Source: Blastopirellula marina | Lineage (GTDB): Bacteria; Planctomycetota; Planctomycetia; Pirellulales; Pirellulaceae | Length of the DNA stretch: 64,000 bases | Direction of reading: 5' to 3' | Assembly: GCF_002967765.1 (NCBI RefSeq) | Contig: NZ_PUHY01000010.1 | Span: forward strand, 124,001-188,000 | Shown: piece after piece, positions 17,540 to 27,245 of the stretch | How positions within the stretch are numbered: the stretch's first letter is position 1 | Layout: every line of letters starts with the position of its first letter | Translations under genes and position numbers: made by a program | Notes under the pieces: model-generated | The model's input: the letters and a program-made list of their open reading frames with translations, nothing else | Told to the model about the DNA's origin: nothing | Database searches by the model: none

Positions 17540-19117
17540 ATGGCAGACCACTCCAACCCCGTGCTCATTCTAGGAGCCGGAATCAACGGCGCGGCACTCG
17601 CTCGCGAGCTTCTTCTGAACCAAGTCCCGGTCGTGCTGGTCGATCATGGTGACCTCGCTTCCGGAACGACCAGTTGGTCCACTCGCTTGATCCATGGTGG
17701 CTTGCGTTACCTGGAGCATGGCGAGACCTCGCTCGTTTACGAGTCGCTCTCGGAACGAGAACGCTTTCTGGCCAACTCGCCTGAACATGTGGCTCCGCTG
17801 GAATTGATGATCCCGGTCAAATCGCAGTTCGCCGGGCTAGTGACTTCGGCCGCTGGATTCTTCAACTTGCCGTTCCTGAAATCAGGCTCACCATCGCGGG
17901 GATCTTGGGCCATTCGTAGCGGCTTGACGATGTACGATTGGTTGGCTGGTAGCCAGCGACTCGGCTCACATCGCCGGCTTCCTTCGTCCGAGTGGAAACC
18001 GATTGGCTTCGATTCCAGCTTCGTCGATGTTTTCTCTTACTTCGACGGACAGATTGAATTCCCAGAGCTTTACACCGCCAATCTGGTGCAAGAGTGTCAG
18101 CAGATCGCAAATGAAGCAGGATTACGCTTTACGTTGCGCACCTACCGCAAACCGATCCTGCAGAAAAAACATTTCGAATTCGAAAACTTGCTAAAAAATG
18201 ACAGTCCGACCGATCCCATCGAGCCATCAGCGGTCGTCAACGCCTCGGGCCCCGCGGGTGACGAGACCTTAGAGGCACTGGGAATCGCTTCCGAGCGGCT
18301 ATTCGGTGGCACTCGTGGTTCGCATTTAATCTCGCATAAGCCGGTCCTACTAGAGACGCTCGGGAAGCGTGGTATCTACGCGGAAGCGTACGACGGCCGT
18401 CCCGTTTTCATCTTGCCTTGGAATGGTGGAGCCTTGATTGGCACTACCGATCTACGCCATGACGGCGATCCTGAGTTAGCAACGGCCAGCGATGAAGAGA
18501 TCGATTACCTGCTTCGGTGTGTCAATTCGGTTCTCCCGGATGTTGCCTTGAATCGGGAAGACATCACGCAGCATTACAGTGGTGTTCGTCCGTTGCCTTA
18601 CGTTCCTGCGGGATCGACTGCATCGATTCCGCGTGGGCACTGGTTGCATGAACATGATGGCACACCATGGCCATGCTACACGATTGTCGGTGGCAAGCTC
18701 ACCACGTGTCGGTCGCTTGCGCAGCATTCGGCCAAGATGATCTTAGAGAAGCTTGGTCGTCAGGTAGTGGCCAACTCACAAACACGGAAGACCTACGCCG
18801 GAGACACTCCCGACATCTCCCCTGGCAACCGAGCTTCCTTTATCATGCACACGTTGACCGGCATCGATATCTCTGCCGATACCCGGACGATGGCAGCGGC
18901 AGCGATCGACAAGCTGCATGCGAAGACGATGGCCGACGTGATTGAACGCCGCTTGATGCTGGTATTCGATCCGACGCTTTCTAACTCGCACCTTGAGCAG
19001 GTCGCCGATGCATTGATCGCAGCCGGCAAGCTAGATGAAAACGCCAAAGCCGAAGCTCTAACCAGCTACACGCAACGGTTACATTCGAGGTTCGGAAAGC
19101 AGGTTTTGCCAGCCTAG
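17540..19117 (+). CDS. glpD: Glycerol-3-phosphate dehydrogenase (FAD-dependent)
   Basis: A 525-residue GlpD that oxidises glycerol-3-phosphate to dihydroxyacetone phosphate and passes electrons to quinone at the membrane. The N-terminal dinucleotide fold is VLILGAGINGAALARELLLN. FAD and substrate motifs are ASGTTSWSTRLIHGGLRYLE, GVRPL and YTIVGGKLTTCRSLA. It is followed after 18 bp by glpK, the usual pairing for glycerol use. A GGGATCG sequence precedes the ATG. No GlpR-type repressor gene or obvious operator is present nearby. Confidence 0.95.
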   Translation: MADHSNPVLILGAGINGAALARELLLNQVPVVLVDHGDLASGTTSWSTRLIHGGLRYLEHGETSLVYESLSERERFLANSPEHVAPLELMIPVKSQFAGLVTSAAGFFNLPFLKSGSPSRGSWAIRSGLTMYDWLAGSQRLGSHRRLPSSEWKPIGFDSSFVDVFSYFDGQIEFPELYTANLVQECQQIANEAGLRFTLRTYRKPILQKKHFEFENLLKNDSPTDPIEPSAVVNASGPAGDETLEALGIASERLFGGTRGSHLISHKPVLLETLGKRGIYAEAYDGRPVFILPWNGGALIGTTDLRHDGDPELATASDEEIDYLLRCVNSVLPDVALNREDITQHYSGVRPLPYVPAGSTASIPRGHWLHEHDGTPWPCYTIVGGKLTTCRSLAQHSAKMILEKLGRQVVANSQTRKTYAGDTPDISPGNRASFIMHTLTGIDISADTRTMAAAAIDKLHAKTMADVIERRLMLVFDPTLSNSHLEQVADALIAAGKLDENAKAEALTSYTQRLHSRFGKQVLPA

Positions 19118-19135
19118 CCCCACGAAAGACTTACC

Positions 19136-20629
19136 ATGCCCCGCTACATTCTCGCTCTGGACCAAGGGACGACGTCTAGTCGTTCGATCTTATTCGATCA
19201 TGACGCCAGGATTGTCTCTGTTGCTCAACAAGAGTTCCGCCAGATTCTCCCCACGCCTGGCCACGTAGAGCATGACCCAGAAGATCTCTGGAACAGCCAG
19301 ATTGAAACCGCGCAAGGTGCGCTCGGCAAAGTCGCCTTGGAAGAAGTCGCCGCCATCGGCATCACCAACCAGCGTGAAACGACCATTGTCTGGGATAAAC
19401 GGACCGGCAAACCAATCCACAATGCGATTGTCTGGCAAAGTCGCATCTCAAGTCCGATCTGTGATCGCCTGCGTAGTGACGGACTCGAAGAGACGATTCG
19501 CCAGAAAACAGGCCTGGTACTTGATGCCTATTTCTCTGCCTCGAAGATCATGCATTTGCTAGAGACCGTCGAAGGTGCTCGGCAAGCGGCCGATGAAGGG
19601 CATTTGCTCTTCGGAACGGTTGATTGCTACCTGGTCTGGCGGCTTACTGGTGGTAAGCGGCATGTTACCGATGCAAGTAACGCCAGCCGCACGATGATGC
19701 TGAACGTCGAGACGCTTGAATGGGACGACGAACTCCTCGCCGCATACAACATTCCCAAAAGCATGCTTCCCGAGATCGTCGATTGCAGCGGCAAGTTCGC
19801 CGAGACCGATCCGCAAATCTTTGGCGAAACAATCCCGATTTCAGGCATGGCAGGCGACCAGCAAGCGGCCTCATTCGGGCAGACCTGCTTCGACCAAGGG
19901 ATGGTGAAGAACACCTACGGCACCGGGGCATTCGCACTCATGAACATTGGCCCTAAGCCGGTCATGTCTAAGAACAATTTGCTGACGACCGTCGGTTGGC
20001 GAATTGGCGACCAGGTAAGTTACGCCTTGGAAGGTTCGATATTCGTCGCGGGTGCCGTAGTACAGTGGCTGCGGGATGGCTTGGGCATCATTGAAGCCTC
20101 GTCCGAGGTCGAACCATTGGCGGAAACGGTCACCGATAACGGTGGCGTCTACTTTGTCCCCGCGTTCGTAGGCCTAGGCGCACCGTATTGGGATCCTAAT
20201 GCCCGCGGAACAATCATTGGGCTTACGCGTGGAACAACCGGCGGGCATATCGCGCGTGCGGCTCTCGAATCAATGGCATTTCAAACGCGCGACATGATCG
20301 AAGCGATGCAGCGTGATGCTGGCGTGCCGCTCCAAGTCCTACAAGTCGACGGTGGAGCGAGCGTGAATAACGCGCTGATGCAGTTTCAAACCGACCTCCT
20401 AGGCACGCGTGTCCGGCGTCCTGAAGTGAGTGAAACGACCGCACTCGGCGCGGCCTTCCTGGCAGGTTTGGCCGTCGGATTCTGGGAGTCGCAAGATGAA
20501 TTACGGGGACTTTGGCGACTCGATCGTGAGTTTGAACCATCGACTAGCCGCGAAGCCATGGATCAGATGTACGCTCGCTGGAAAGAAGCGGTTAAGCGAA
20601 GCCAAGGCTGGGAAAGGGCAGGGGAGTAA
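19136..20629 (+). CDS. glpK: Glycerol kinase
   Basis: A 497-residue FGGY-family kinase that phosphorylates glycerol to glycerol-3-phosphate. Signatures are [16 protein letters not shown] at the N-terminus, [13 protein letters not shown], and the C-terminal [19 protein letters not shown]. Length and motifs are standard. It is downstream of glpD, and its TAA overlaps by one base the ATG of a small membrane protein gene, so the three genes form one operon. No glycerol facilitator (glpF) is in the window. Confidence 0.96.
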   Translation: MPRYILALDQGTTSSRSILFDHDARIVSVAQQEFRQILPTPGHVEHDPEDLWNSQIETAQGALGKVALEEVAAIGITNQRETTIVWDKRTGKPIHNAIVWQSRISSPICDRLRSDGLEETIRQKTGLVLDAYFSASKIMHLLETVEGARQAADEGHLLFGTVDCYLVWRLTGGKRHVTDASNASRTMMLNVETLEWDDELLAAYNIPKSMLPEIVDCSGKFAETDPQIFGETIPISGMAGDQQAASFGQTCFDQGMVKNTYGTGAFALMNIGPKPVMSKNNLLTTVGWRIGDQVSYALEGSIFVAGAVVQWLRDGLGIIEASSEVEPLAETVTDNGGVYFVPAFVGLGAPYWDPNARGTIIGLTRGTTGGHIARAALESMAFQTRDMIEAMQRDAGVPLQVLQVDGGASVNNALMQFQTDLLGTRVRRPEVSETTALGAAFLAGLAVGFWESQDELRGLWRLDREFEPSTSREAMDQMYARWKEAVKRSQGWERAGE

Positions 20630-20847
20630 TGGCCCTCGATGTCTGGATCATGACGGTCTTCACGGCGGCGATCGGACTAGCGGCCATGTGGGCCGCCATC
20701 TTTAATGTCGAGCCAGTTTTCGCTTCGCGTAAGATTGCGTTTGTCGAACGACACCTTGGCCGGCCAAGTGCTCGAATCTTAGTCGGAAGCGTTGGCTTGG
20801 CGCTGGTTGCGTTGGCCGTCAGCTTTATCGTACTGCCGCCAGGATAA
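20629..20847 (+). CDS. Small two-helix membrane protein in the glp operon
   Basis: A 72-residue protein with two hydrophobic helices (about residues 5-26 and 50-68) and a basic loop with KIAFVERHLGRPSAR between them. Its ATG overlaps the glpK stop codon (TAATG), implying translational coupling. The family is not recognised; a membrane partner of the glycerol genes is only an inference from position. A weak 7-bp hairpin (20853-20870) follows. Confidence 0.65.
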   Translation: MALDVWIMTVFTAAIGLAAMWAAIFNVEPVFASRKIAFVERHLGRPSARILVGSVGLALVALAVSFIVLPPG

Positions 20848-20951
20848 AAGCGATCTTTCCAACGAAAGATTGAATGCCGTGCCTCTCTGAGATAATCTAG
20901 CAAGCAATCCCATTGTTTCCTGGTGGCTGGACGCCCAGAGATTCGACGCAC

Positions 20952-22295
20952 ATGCTTCTTCCGTACAGCACTGACGCTACGCTTTATCATCTGCCGATTG
21001 CGACGGTCTCGCTGATTGTCGTCAATACGCTCATCTTCTTCGCGTATCCCTTGCGGACTAACGATGATCTTTCGATCGAACAAGTTATCGCGTTGGTTCA
21101 CGAACTGCACGAGAATGGCGCTCTTTCTGATGAAGAATTCAATCAGATCGAGGAGGACGCCGAGCAAGAAGAAGCAGAAGAGTTCCTGATCGACGAGGAA
21201 ACAGGCGAGGAAGAATTCGAACTGGAAGCCCCCGAGGACGTGTCGATTCCCGCCCCAGATCCGCTGTCACTTCAATACGGTCGCGGACTACTTCCCTGGC
21301 AATGGGTCACCAGCAACTTCTTGCATGCCGACATTTTCCACCTCGTCGGCAACATGATCTGGCTGTGGACCTTTGGACTGATCGTTGAAGGCAAGATTGG
21401 CTGGAAGCACTTCTTGTTCGTCTTCTTTGGCATTGGGATTAGTGAGTGCTTTATCGAACAGACATTGATGCTGTTCTCGTACCCGACGCCCTGGTCCTGC
21501 TCGCTGGGAGCCTCGTCAATCATTTTCGGCTTGATGGCTATCTCGATGCTATGGATCCCGGCAAATGATATTCAGTGTCTGATAATCATTTGGCCTTGGA
21601 GTTTCCCGGCTGCCGGTCTTGGAGGGTTCTATCTCATTTACAGTGTTGTCCTCGGACTCATGTTCTATGGAGAGGGGGTACTCGAAACGCCGGGTACGGA
21701 TCTGCTCCATGCACTCGGCGGTGTCATCGGTGTGGGGGTCGGCATGGCCTTTCTCAAGTACGACCTGGTCGACTGCGACAACTGGGATATCTTCTCAGTG
21801 TGGGCCGGTAAGCATCGCATGTCGCGCGAAGAAGCTCACGAAATGACGGTCAATTCCGAACCATTTCAAGCCAAACAAAAAGTGCAAATCGAGAATGGAC
21901 TCAACCAAATTCGGGAGTTACTACAGCAAGGCCAAGCTCCTCAACTCGCATACCGTGCCCACATCAGCATGCAGCAAAAGTACGAAGGGTGGCATTTACC
22001 GGACGCAGAGTTCTTGCTGATTATCAAGCAGTTGTCCGACCAGCAGATGTTTGACGAAGCAATCCAGGCGATCAACGAATACTTTCGTACGCCGCGTGCC
22101 AAGCAGAACCAAGTTCGCTTGAAACAAGCCGCCATCTTGCTCAACAACATGCAAAGTCCTGCCCAGGCCCTCAGTACCCTCGCGAAAGTTAATGCAAGCG
22201 AACTGAACGATCGCGAACGAGCTTTCTATCGTCAGCTTGCCAAGAAGGCGGAAAGCATGAAGGATGATGACGTGCTTGATCTCCTCGGGGACTAA
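20952..22295 (+). CDS. Rhomboid-family intramembrane serine protease with acidic SHOCT-like insert
   Basis: A 447-residue membrane protein. The rhomboid core has H130/N134 (HLVGNMIW), a serine in GASS (S188) and a histidine in LLHALGG (H253), the Ser-His dyad of rhomboids. The usual GxSG is GASS here. Between the first helix and the core is an acidic cytoplasmic or loop segment (residues 38-100) whose start, ELHENGALSDEEFNQ, resembles a SHOCT motif. About 170 residues of soluble helical repeats follow the core. The start at ATG 20952 is preferred over a TTG-type start at 20913 because the downstream paralogue begins at the equivalent residue (MLIPYGTDA). Confidence 0.85.
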   Translation: MLLPYSTDATLYHLPIATVSLIVVNTLIFFAYPLRTNDDLSIEQVIALVHELHENGALSDEEFNQIEEDAEQEEAEEFLIDEETGEEEFELEAPEDVSIPAPDPLSLQYGRGLLPWQWVTSNFLHADIFHLVGNMIWLWTFGLIVEGKIGWKHFLFVFFGIGISECFIEQTLMLFSYPTPWSCSLGASSIIFGLMAISMLWIPANDIQCLIIIWPWSFPAAGLGGFYLIYSVVLGLMFYGEGVLETPGTDLLHALGGVIGVGVGMAFLKYDLVDCDNWDIFSVWAGKHRMSREEAHEMTVNSEPFQAKQKVQIENGLNQIRELLQQGQAPQLAYRAHISMQQKYEGWHLPDAEFLLIIKQLSDQQMFDEAIQAINEYFRTPRAKQNQVRLKQAAILLNNMQSPAQALSTLAKVNASELNDRERAFYRQLAKKAESMKDDDVLDLLGD

Positions 22296-22405
22296 CGTCG
22301 AGTTCGGTCACGGTCGCTGACAGTTTTTCGTCAAGAATTGGTAATTCACAGCGAATAGCCTTTCGAAACTCGCCCTCCACGAACTTTCGAACGGACAAGC
22401 CCCTC

Positions 22406-23638
22406 GTGCTAATCCCTTACGGAACCGACGCACCGCTCTATCATTTTCCTGTCATGACGATCACGCTTGTCGTCATCAATTTGCTGATCTTCGTTGCCGA
22501 GCCGATCCATGAAATAGCCACCGGCAGTGAGCGTCATCCACTTGAAGTCATGATCGAGGCGGTTCTGCCCCACAATACGGAGCCCCCCCAAGACTATGTT
22601 CTGCAATTTGGCCAAGGCCTCAAACCTTGGCAGTGGATCACCTCCTCGTTTCTGCACCTTAATCTGCTCCACTTGATCGGCAACATGATCTTCCTGGCTT
22701 TGTTTGGATTGATAGTTGAAGGAAAAGTGGGCTGGTGGAGGTTTCTCGGGATTTACCTTTTCATTTGTGCAATCGCCAGCTTTCTTTCCCAAGCAATCGT
22801 AAGCCTTCTGAATCCTGGTTACGAAGGGATCGCTCTCGGCGCTTCCGACGCGATCAGTGGTTTGATGGCGATCTGTATTGTGTGGGCCCCCTTGAGTAAT
22901 ATTCAGGTCGTCCTGAATATGTACTATCGCTACAACTGGCATTACGATGTTCCCATTGCCGCGTTCGCTGGTTTCTTTTTGTTGCTCGACGTGATCAGCA
23001 CTCTCTTCTTCGCGGCCCATACCCACAGCTTCGTGCCGTTCACTGCATTTCTGCATACGTGTGGCACGATGATCGGTTTGGCTGTCGGCATAGCCTTCGT
23101 GAAGTTGAAGTGGGTCGACTGCGATGGGTTCGATGCATTTACGGTAATCGAAGGACGTCACGAGAAATCGCATTTCCGCGGAGCTGACACGCAGGAACAA
23201 TCCACGGTATCCACAGCACTCTCGATTGAGCGAGGACTTAACCAGATCCGCGAAATCGTCGACGCGGGAGATCAACCGCAACTCGCCTATCGAGCACACG
23301 TCAGCATGTTGCAGAAGCTACCGGAGTGGTACCTGCCTGATCGCGAATTCTTGCTGATCATCCAACAACTATGCCAACAGCAGCACTTCCAAGATGCCGT
23401 CCGCGCTATGCGTGACTACTTGAAAACACCGCGGGCCAAGCAGGATCAAGTTCGACTGAAACTAGCCTCAATCCTCATCGATCCGCTGGAACACCCTAGC
23501 CAGGCCCTGGAAGTCTTACAGCAGATAGACACCTCCCAGTTAAACGCCAAACAGCGCGCGATCCTGCAGCAAAGCGAAGAACAGGCCCATCAGTTGCGCG
23601 ACCGGGGTGTTGTCGATTCACTCCACTTCGAAGACTAA
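22406..23638 (+). CDS. Rhomboid-family intramembrane serine protease (tandem paralogue)
   Basis: A 410-residue paralogue of the preceding gene, starting at GTG 22406. It keeps the N-terminal helix, HLIGN (H89, N93), a serine in GASD (S147) and H217 in FLHTCGTMIG. The C-terminal helical region is clearly homologous, with shared strings such as RAHVSMxQK, EFLLIIxQL and TPRAKQxQVRLK. The acidic SHOCT-like insert of the first copy is replaced by a shorter segment. The two genes are 110 bp apart and arose by duplication. The second half of the catalytic loop differs (GASS versus GASD), so substrate range or activity may have diverged. Confidence 0.85.
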   Translation: MLIPYGTDAPLYHFPVMTITLVVINLLIFVAEPIHEIATGSERHPLEVMIEAVLPHNTEPPQDYVLQFGQGLKPWQWITSSFLHLNLLHLIGNMIFLALFGLIVEGKVGWWRFLGIYLFICAIASFLSQAIVSLLNPGYEGIALGASDAISGLMAICIVWAPLSNIQVVLNMYYRYNWHYDVPIAAFAGFFLLLDVISTLFFAAHTHSFVPFTAFLHTCGTMIGLAVGIAFVKLKWVDCDGFDAFTVIEGRHEKSHFRGADTQEQSTVSTALSIERGLNQIREIVDAGDQPQLAYRAHVSMLQKLPEWYLPDREFLLIIQQLCQQQHFQDAVRAMRDYLKTPRAKQDQVRLKLASILIDPLEHPSQALEVLQQIDTSQLNAKQRAILQQSEEQAHQLRDRGVVDSLHFED

Positions 23639-23657
23639 CGAAGCGATGCGCGCATGA

Positions 23658-23692
23658 AAAAGGGCGGCGGCTGTTCCATCCGTCGCCCTTTT
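23658..23692 (+). terminator. Bidirectional terminator between rhomboid and thioredoxin-like genes
   Basis: AAAAGGGCGGCGG (23658-23670) pairs with CCGTCGCCCTTTT (23680-23692) with one G-T wobble and a 9-base loop. A-rich and T-rich flanks allow use on both strands between the two convergent genes. Confidence 0.85.
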
Positions 23693-23720
23693 CGCAGCTG
23701 AGTCCATGATCGCTTGCAGC

Positions 23721-24947
23721 TTAGCGTCGCATGTTCTGCGAAGCCATCGCTTGCTGAACCATCGAAGAGTAACGCATTGGATCGTTCCAGAACGTCTGCA
23801 GGCTCTCTTCGCTGCTGAACAGGTAAAGCGTACCGCGGTAAGTCAGACCGAAGCGGCGATCGCCAGGGACCGTTTGCCCCTGGCTAAGATAAGCAACCGG
23901 ATCGATACCCGACATAACCGGGCTGTATTGATTTGGATTCGAGAGGAACTTCTGCTGTTCGACTTGCGAAGAGAAGAGATAAACCTGACCTTGGTGCTGA
24001 GCACCCCAGCGTGGATCGCCCTTCTGCCACTTCATGTGTTCCATTAGCGTTACTGGGCAGTAACCATCCATGGCAAACTGCGGCTGACCAGCCGGAGCAG
24101 CTTGTGGCTGTTGCGGAGCAGGCTGACTTGGTGCCGAAAGCTGCGACGAAGGCTGCTCAGGTGCCGATTGCTGGGAAGCAAAACGGGATTGCGGAGGCGA
24201 AGCAGGACCACCGAACGACGATTGAGGAGCCGGCTGGCTAGGCGTGGTTTGCGAAGCAACGGCACCGCTCGAGAAACGGCTTTGCGTTGGGGCTGACGGA
24301 CCAACGCTGGATGGTGCTGCGGCTGGCGGAGCACTGGCATATCGCGAGTTGGCTTGCTGCGGCATTGCAGGCTGAGCAGCGGCTGGGTTCGACGAGTAGC
24401 TCGAGTAAACCGAACCACCTTGGCCTTGGCTGGCTTGAGGTGGAGCTGGCTGCGAAACGGGAACCTGCATCGAAGCAGTCACGGTACCGTTACCAGCCTG
24501 CGCGACCATTTGAGTTGGAGCTTGTGCTTTGGGATTCACCTTATCGGAAACCGCAGTCAACATGGACAAATAGCGATCCTGCTCTTGTGGGCTGATCGTG
24601 CGATACACGAATTGACCAGACGGCGTGATGATCACGTCTTGCGGCCAACGATCGACACCGTACTGTTTGGCGATTTCGGTCTGCTGACTGGCATTCACCT
24701 TCACCGGCACATAATCCGCTTCTAACGATTCAGCAAACGAAGCTTGCGAAAAGACGTTCGCTTCCAGCTTGCGACATGGCGGACAGTTGTCGCCATAGAA
24801 GTGGATGTAGACCAGCTTGTGATTACCGCCAGCTGCAGCACGGGCCGTTTCGATATTCGGTGCCCAGCGAACGGCATCTTCAGCAAGAACTGTTGCCTGA
24901 ATCGCTAACAGCAGGACAAGAGCAGAGTAACGAGTAATGGACGTCAT
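23721..24947 (-). CDS. Exported thioredoxin-fold protein with C-terminal duplicated YHS-like domains
   Basis: A 408-residue protein with a signal peptide (ALVLLLAIQATVLAED). A thioredoxin-like domain follows, with the redox centre C55-P-P-C58 (GDNCPPCRKLEANVF) and the cis-Pro region GVDRWPQDVIITP. Residues about 165-310 are a low-complexity Pro/Gln/Ala/Ser linker. The C-terminus has two related segments of YHS type: GYCPVTLMEHMKW with GQVYLFSSQVEQQKFLSNP, then GIDPVAYLSQGQTV with GTLYLFSSEESLQTFWNDP. YHS domains often bind metal, so a periplasmic thiol/metal handling role is inferred. It lies convergent to the rhomboid genes. Confidence 0.8.
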   Translation of the reverse strand: MTSITRYSALVLLLAIQATVLAEDAVRWAPNIETARAAAGGNHKLVYIHFYGDNCPPCRKLEANVFSQASFAESLEADYVPVKVNASQQTEIAKQYGVDRWPQDVIITPSGQFVYRTISPQEQDRYLSMLTAVSDKVNPKAQAPTQMVAQAGNGTVTASMQVPVSQPAPPQASQGQGGSVYSSYSSNPAAAQPAMPQQANSRYASAPPAAAPSSVGPSAPTQSRFSSGAVASQTTPSQPAPQSSFGGPASPPQSRFASQQSAPEQPSSQLSAPSQPAPQQPQAAPAGQPQFAMDGYCPVTLMEHMKWQKGDPRWGAQHQGQVYLFSSQVEQQKFLSNPNQYSPVMSGIDPVAYLSQGQTVPGDRRFGLTYRGTLYLFSSEESLQTFWNDPMRYSSMVQQAMASQNMRR

Positions 24948-25891
24948 GAATGAACGACCCCCGGTTAGCAGATTCGAAAATAATGGCTAGGTTCAGTTTT
25001 CCATTGGTTGGTATCGGGAATGGCGCCGAGGGAAATGCATCAAATATTCCGGATTTGCGGAATTTCCTAGATGAAACGATCCCAGCAACGGTAGGCAATA
25101 GCCATACTGAAACGGATGCATCACGGCTAAGTCGTTTGGCTTCAACAACTTCAGCAATCACACGTTTTTCATATAGAGAATTTGCGGAACTCTGCCGAAT
25201 GAATAAGAATGATAGCTTGACACGACCTGGTAAATCCTTATGATTCCAGTAGTTTGATCGTCGTCGAACTCTGGGAAGCTTTGCTTTCCCCAGTCCTTCA
25301 GTCGACCATCCTTTCTGCCCAACGATGCTTTGCTGAAACCTCAGGCGGTATCAAGTTCTTCGGGCAGTGACGGTTTTCTTTAATTCAGCCACCACCTTAA
25401 ACAGCGTGGCCAGTTTGAGAACCAAGGAAGCTTTTTCAGTTCTTCACGGGACTGTGTCGGTTACCAACGATTCGCTAGGGTAACTACGTCTCAGGTAACC
25501 ACAGATTTATCATTTTCGATTCGCTGGGTAACGGATTGACCCTGCGACAATCATTATAAAGTCGCGATTGGCGAAACCACTGGTTCTCAGTTCAATCGCA
25601 ACACGGATGCCTCTCTGGGCTGCGTCACCGCTTCAGGTGATTGCAGTTCCACTCCCAGCGAGAGGCGAGGGCTAATTCGACTCGAGCCCAACGCTAAACG
25701 TTGCTTTCCAAGCACGATGGCGGGCTTCGCTTGTACGAGTTTTCCTGCTCCCAAGGCAAAAGGAATCTTTCAACCCATTTCAAGGCAAGCTCCGCTTCCA
25801 GCGGGCGCTCACCTCAGGAATCTGTTAAAGCGGTTTGGCGTTCTCTAAAGACGCGGACCCACCCTGACTTCTGTGATTAGGTAGTTTTTCA
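24948..25891. other. 944-bp region upstream of rho without a credible gene
   Basis: No convincing gene is present; a 97-codon frame at 24950-25243 lacks family features. The region has a hairpin with CTGGGAAGC/GCTTTCCCCAG nested in GTCGA/TCGAC (about 25262-25305). It also has a near-direct repeat CGATTCGCTAGGGTAAC / CGATTCGCTGGGTAAC (about 25468 and 25518) and the stacked hairpins described separately. It probably serves as a long structured leader for rho and as the upstream region of the thioredoxin-like gene. Confidence 0.5.
25610..25703 (+). ncRNA. Candidate structured RNA leader of rho (three stacked hairpins)
   Basis: Three consecutive stems are visible. The first joins CCTCTC/GAGAGG, TGGG/CCCA and an apical CTGCGTCACC/GGTGATTGCAG (25610-25665). 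The second is GGGCT/AGCCC (25669-25689) and the third CAACG/CGTTG (25689-25703). They lie about 190 bases before the rho start codon on the same strand. Autoregulation of rho through its leader is known in enterobacteria, so a similar role is inferred. It could also be an independent small RNA. Confidence 0.4.
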
Positions 25892-27220
25892 ATGTCAAAC
25901 AAACGGCAGACCCGCTCCAAATCTGGTGGGCGGCGACGTGGTAACAACAGCGGCGGATCATCTGGACCGGGCCCCAAAGGACGTGGGCGATCAGGTGGTG
26001 GTAATCGACGCCGATCTTCTCCTCCTAGCTCGAATGTGCCACGCAACAACCTGGATAACGAAGAATTCGAACCAGGTGAACCAATTCCATTGGAGCCATG
26101 CTATGGGCTTCTGGAAATGCACCCTAACGGCTACGGATTTCTGCGTAGCCCCGCCAATAACTTTGCCCGCGAACGTACCGATCCTTTCGTTCCGGGAACG
26201 ATGATTGAACGCTACGGCTTGCGAGTCGGCGTCATGATTCGCGGCATGATCCAACACTTCCGCCGCGGCCAAGGTCCTCGCCTGCGAGACATCTTTGACG
26301 TCGATGGAATGGTTCCGGAAGACTACCTGAATGTAAAATCGTTTGACGATCTTACACCGGTGAACCCGAGCCAATACTTGAAATTGGAATACGACGGCGG
26401 CCCACTTACCAATCGCGTGGTCGACTTACTGACCCCGCTTGGTAAAGGTCAGCGTGCTTTGATCGTCGCACCGCCACGTACCGGTAAGACGATGCTGATC
26501 CAGAACCTCAGCCGAGGCATCACGGCCAACCATCCTGATGTGAAGCTGGTCGTCTTGCTGATCGACGAACGTCCGGAAGAAGTCACCGACATGCAGCGAA
26601 GCGTGAAAGGTGAAGTGATCGCAAGTAGCTTAGATCGGGACATCGAAAGCCACGTTCGCCTCTCGCAGTTGGTCATCGAACGCTGCAAACGCTTGGCCGA
26701 GTCGGGCCAGGACGTCTTCCTGCTGTTGGACTCGATCACACGTCTCGCTCGTGCGTTTAACAAATGGGTGGGGGATGGCCGCGGGAACAATGCAACCATG
26801 TCCGGCGGTATCAACGTCAAGGCCATGGACATCCCGAAGAAGCTGTTCGCCACGGCTCGTGCCTTTGAAGAAGGTGGCTCGCTCACCATTGTTGGTACGG
26901 CCCTGGTCGATACCGGCAGCAAGATGGACGAAGTGATCTTCCAAGAGTTCAAGGGTACCGGCAACATGGAACTCGTTCTCGATCGCAAACTGGCCGACCG
27001 TCGTGTTTGGCCGGCGATCGACATCTCGCAGTCGGGTACTCGCCGCGAAGAGTTGTTGTTGAATGAAGAGGCTTTGAATGCGGTGATCGCTTTGCGACGA
27101 ACGCTGACCTCGATGCACCACATCGATGCCATGGAGCAGCTCACTCGCCAGCTGAGTAAGTACGACAACAACGAGCAGTTCATTAGTTTGATCGCCAACA
27201 GCCGCGATCGTTATCAATAA
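25892..27220 (+). CDS. rho: Transcription termination factor Rho
   Basis: A 442-residue hexameric RNA-dependent helicase that ends transcription. The first 60 residues are a Gly/Arg/Ser-rich basic extension (GGRRRGNNSGG, GRGRSGGGNRRR) that replaces a classical N-terminal domain. The RNA-binding cold-shock-like domain contains MHPNGYGFLRSP. The ATPase has Walker A APPRTGKT (193-200), Walker B with VFLLLDSITRLARA, and the Q/R-loop segment VSGGINVKAMDIPKKLF-like (here SGGINVKAMDIPKK). AGGTAG lies before the ATG. It is preceded by a long, structured, gene-free leader and followed by a terminator that overlaps the next convergent gene. Confidence 0.97.
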   Translation: MSNKRQTRSKSGGRRRGNNSGGSSGPGPKGRGRSGGGNRRRSSPPSSNVPRNNLDNEEFEPGEPIPLEPCYGLLEMHPNGYGFLRSPANNFARERTDPFVPGTMIERYGLRVGVMIRGMIQHFRRGQGPRLRDIFDVDGMVPEDYLNVKSFDDLTPVNPSQYLKLEYDGGPLTNRVVDLLTPLGKGQRALIVAPPRTGKTMLIQNLSRGITANHPDVKLVVLLIDERPEEVTDMQRSVKGEVIASSLDRDIESHVRLSQLVIERCKRLAESGQDVFLLLDSITRLARAFNKWVGDGRGNNATMSGGINVKAMDIPKKLFATARAFEEGGSLTIVGTALVDTGSKMDEVIFQEFKGTGNMELVLDRKLADRRVWPAIDISQSGTRREELLLNEEALNAVIALRRTLTSMHHIDAMEQLTRQLSKYDNNEQFISLIANSRDRYQ

Positions 27221-27245
27221 CGCGAACTCGCTGACAACGTTAAAC

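Noticed and set aside
22409-23299. 296-codon minus-strand frame opposite the second rhomboid gene
   Set aside because: Antisense to conserved rhomboid motifs; no domain or ribosome binding site.
24950-25243. 97-codon plus-strand frame upstream of rho
   Set aside because: No similarity pattern, no ribosome binding site, composition unlike the neighbouring genes.
25536-25560. TTGACC and TATAAA as a promoter for rho
   Set aside because: The spacer is only 13 bp, too short for a normal sigma-70 promoter.
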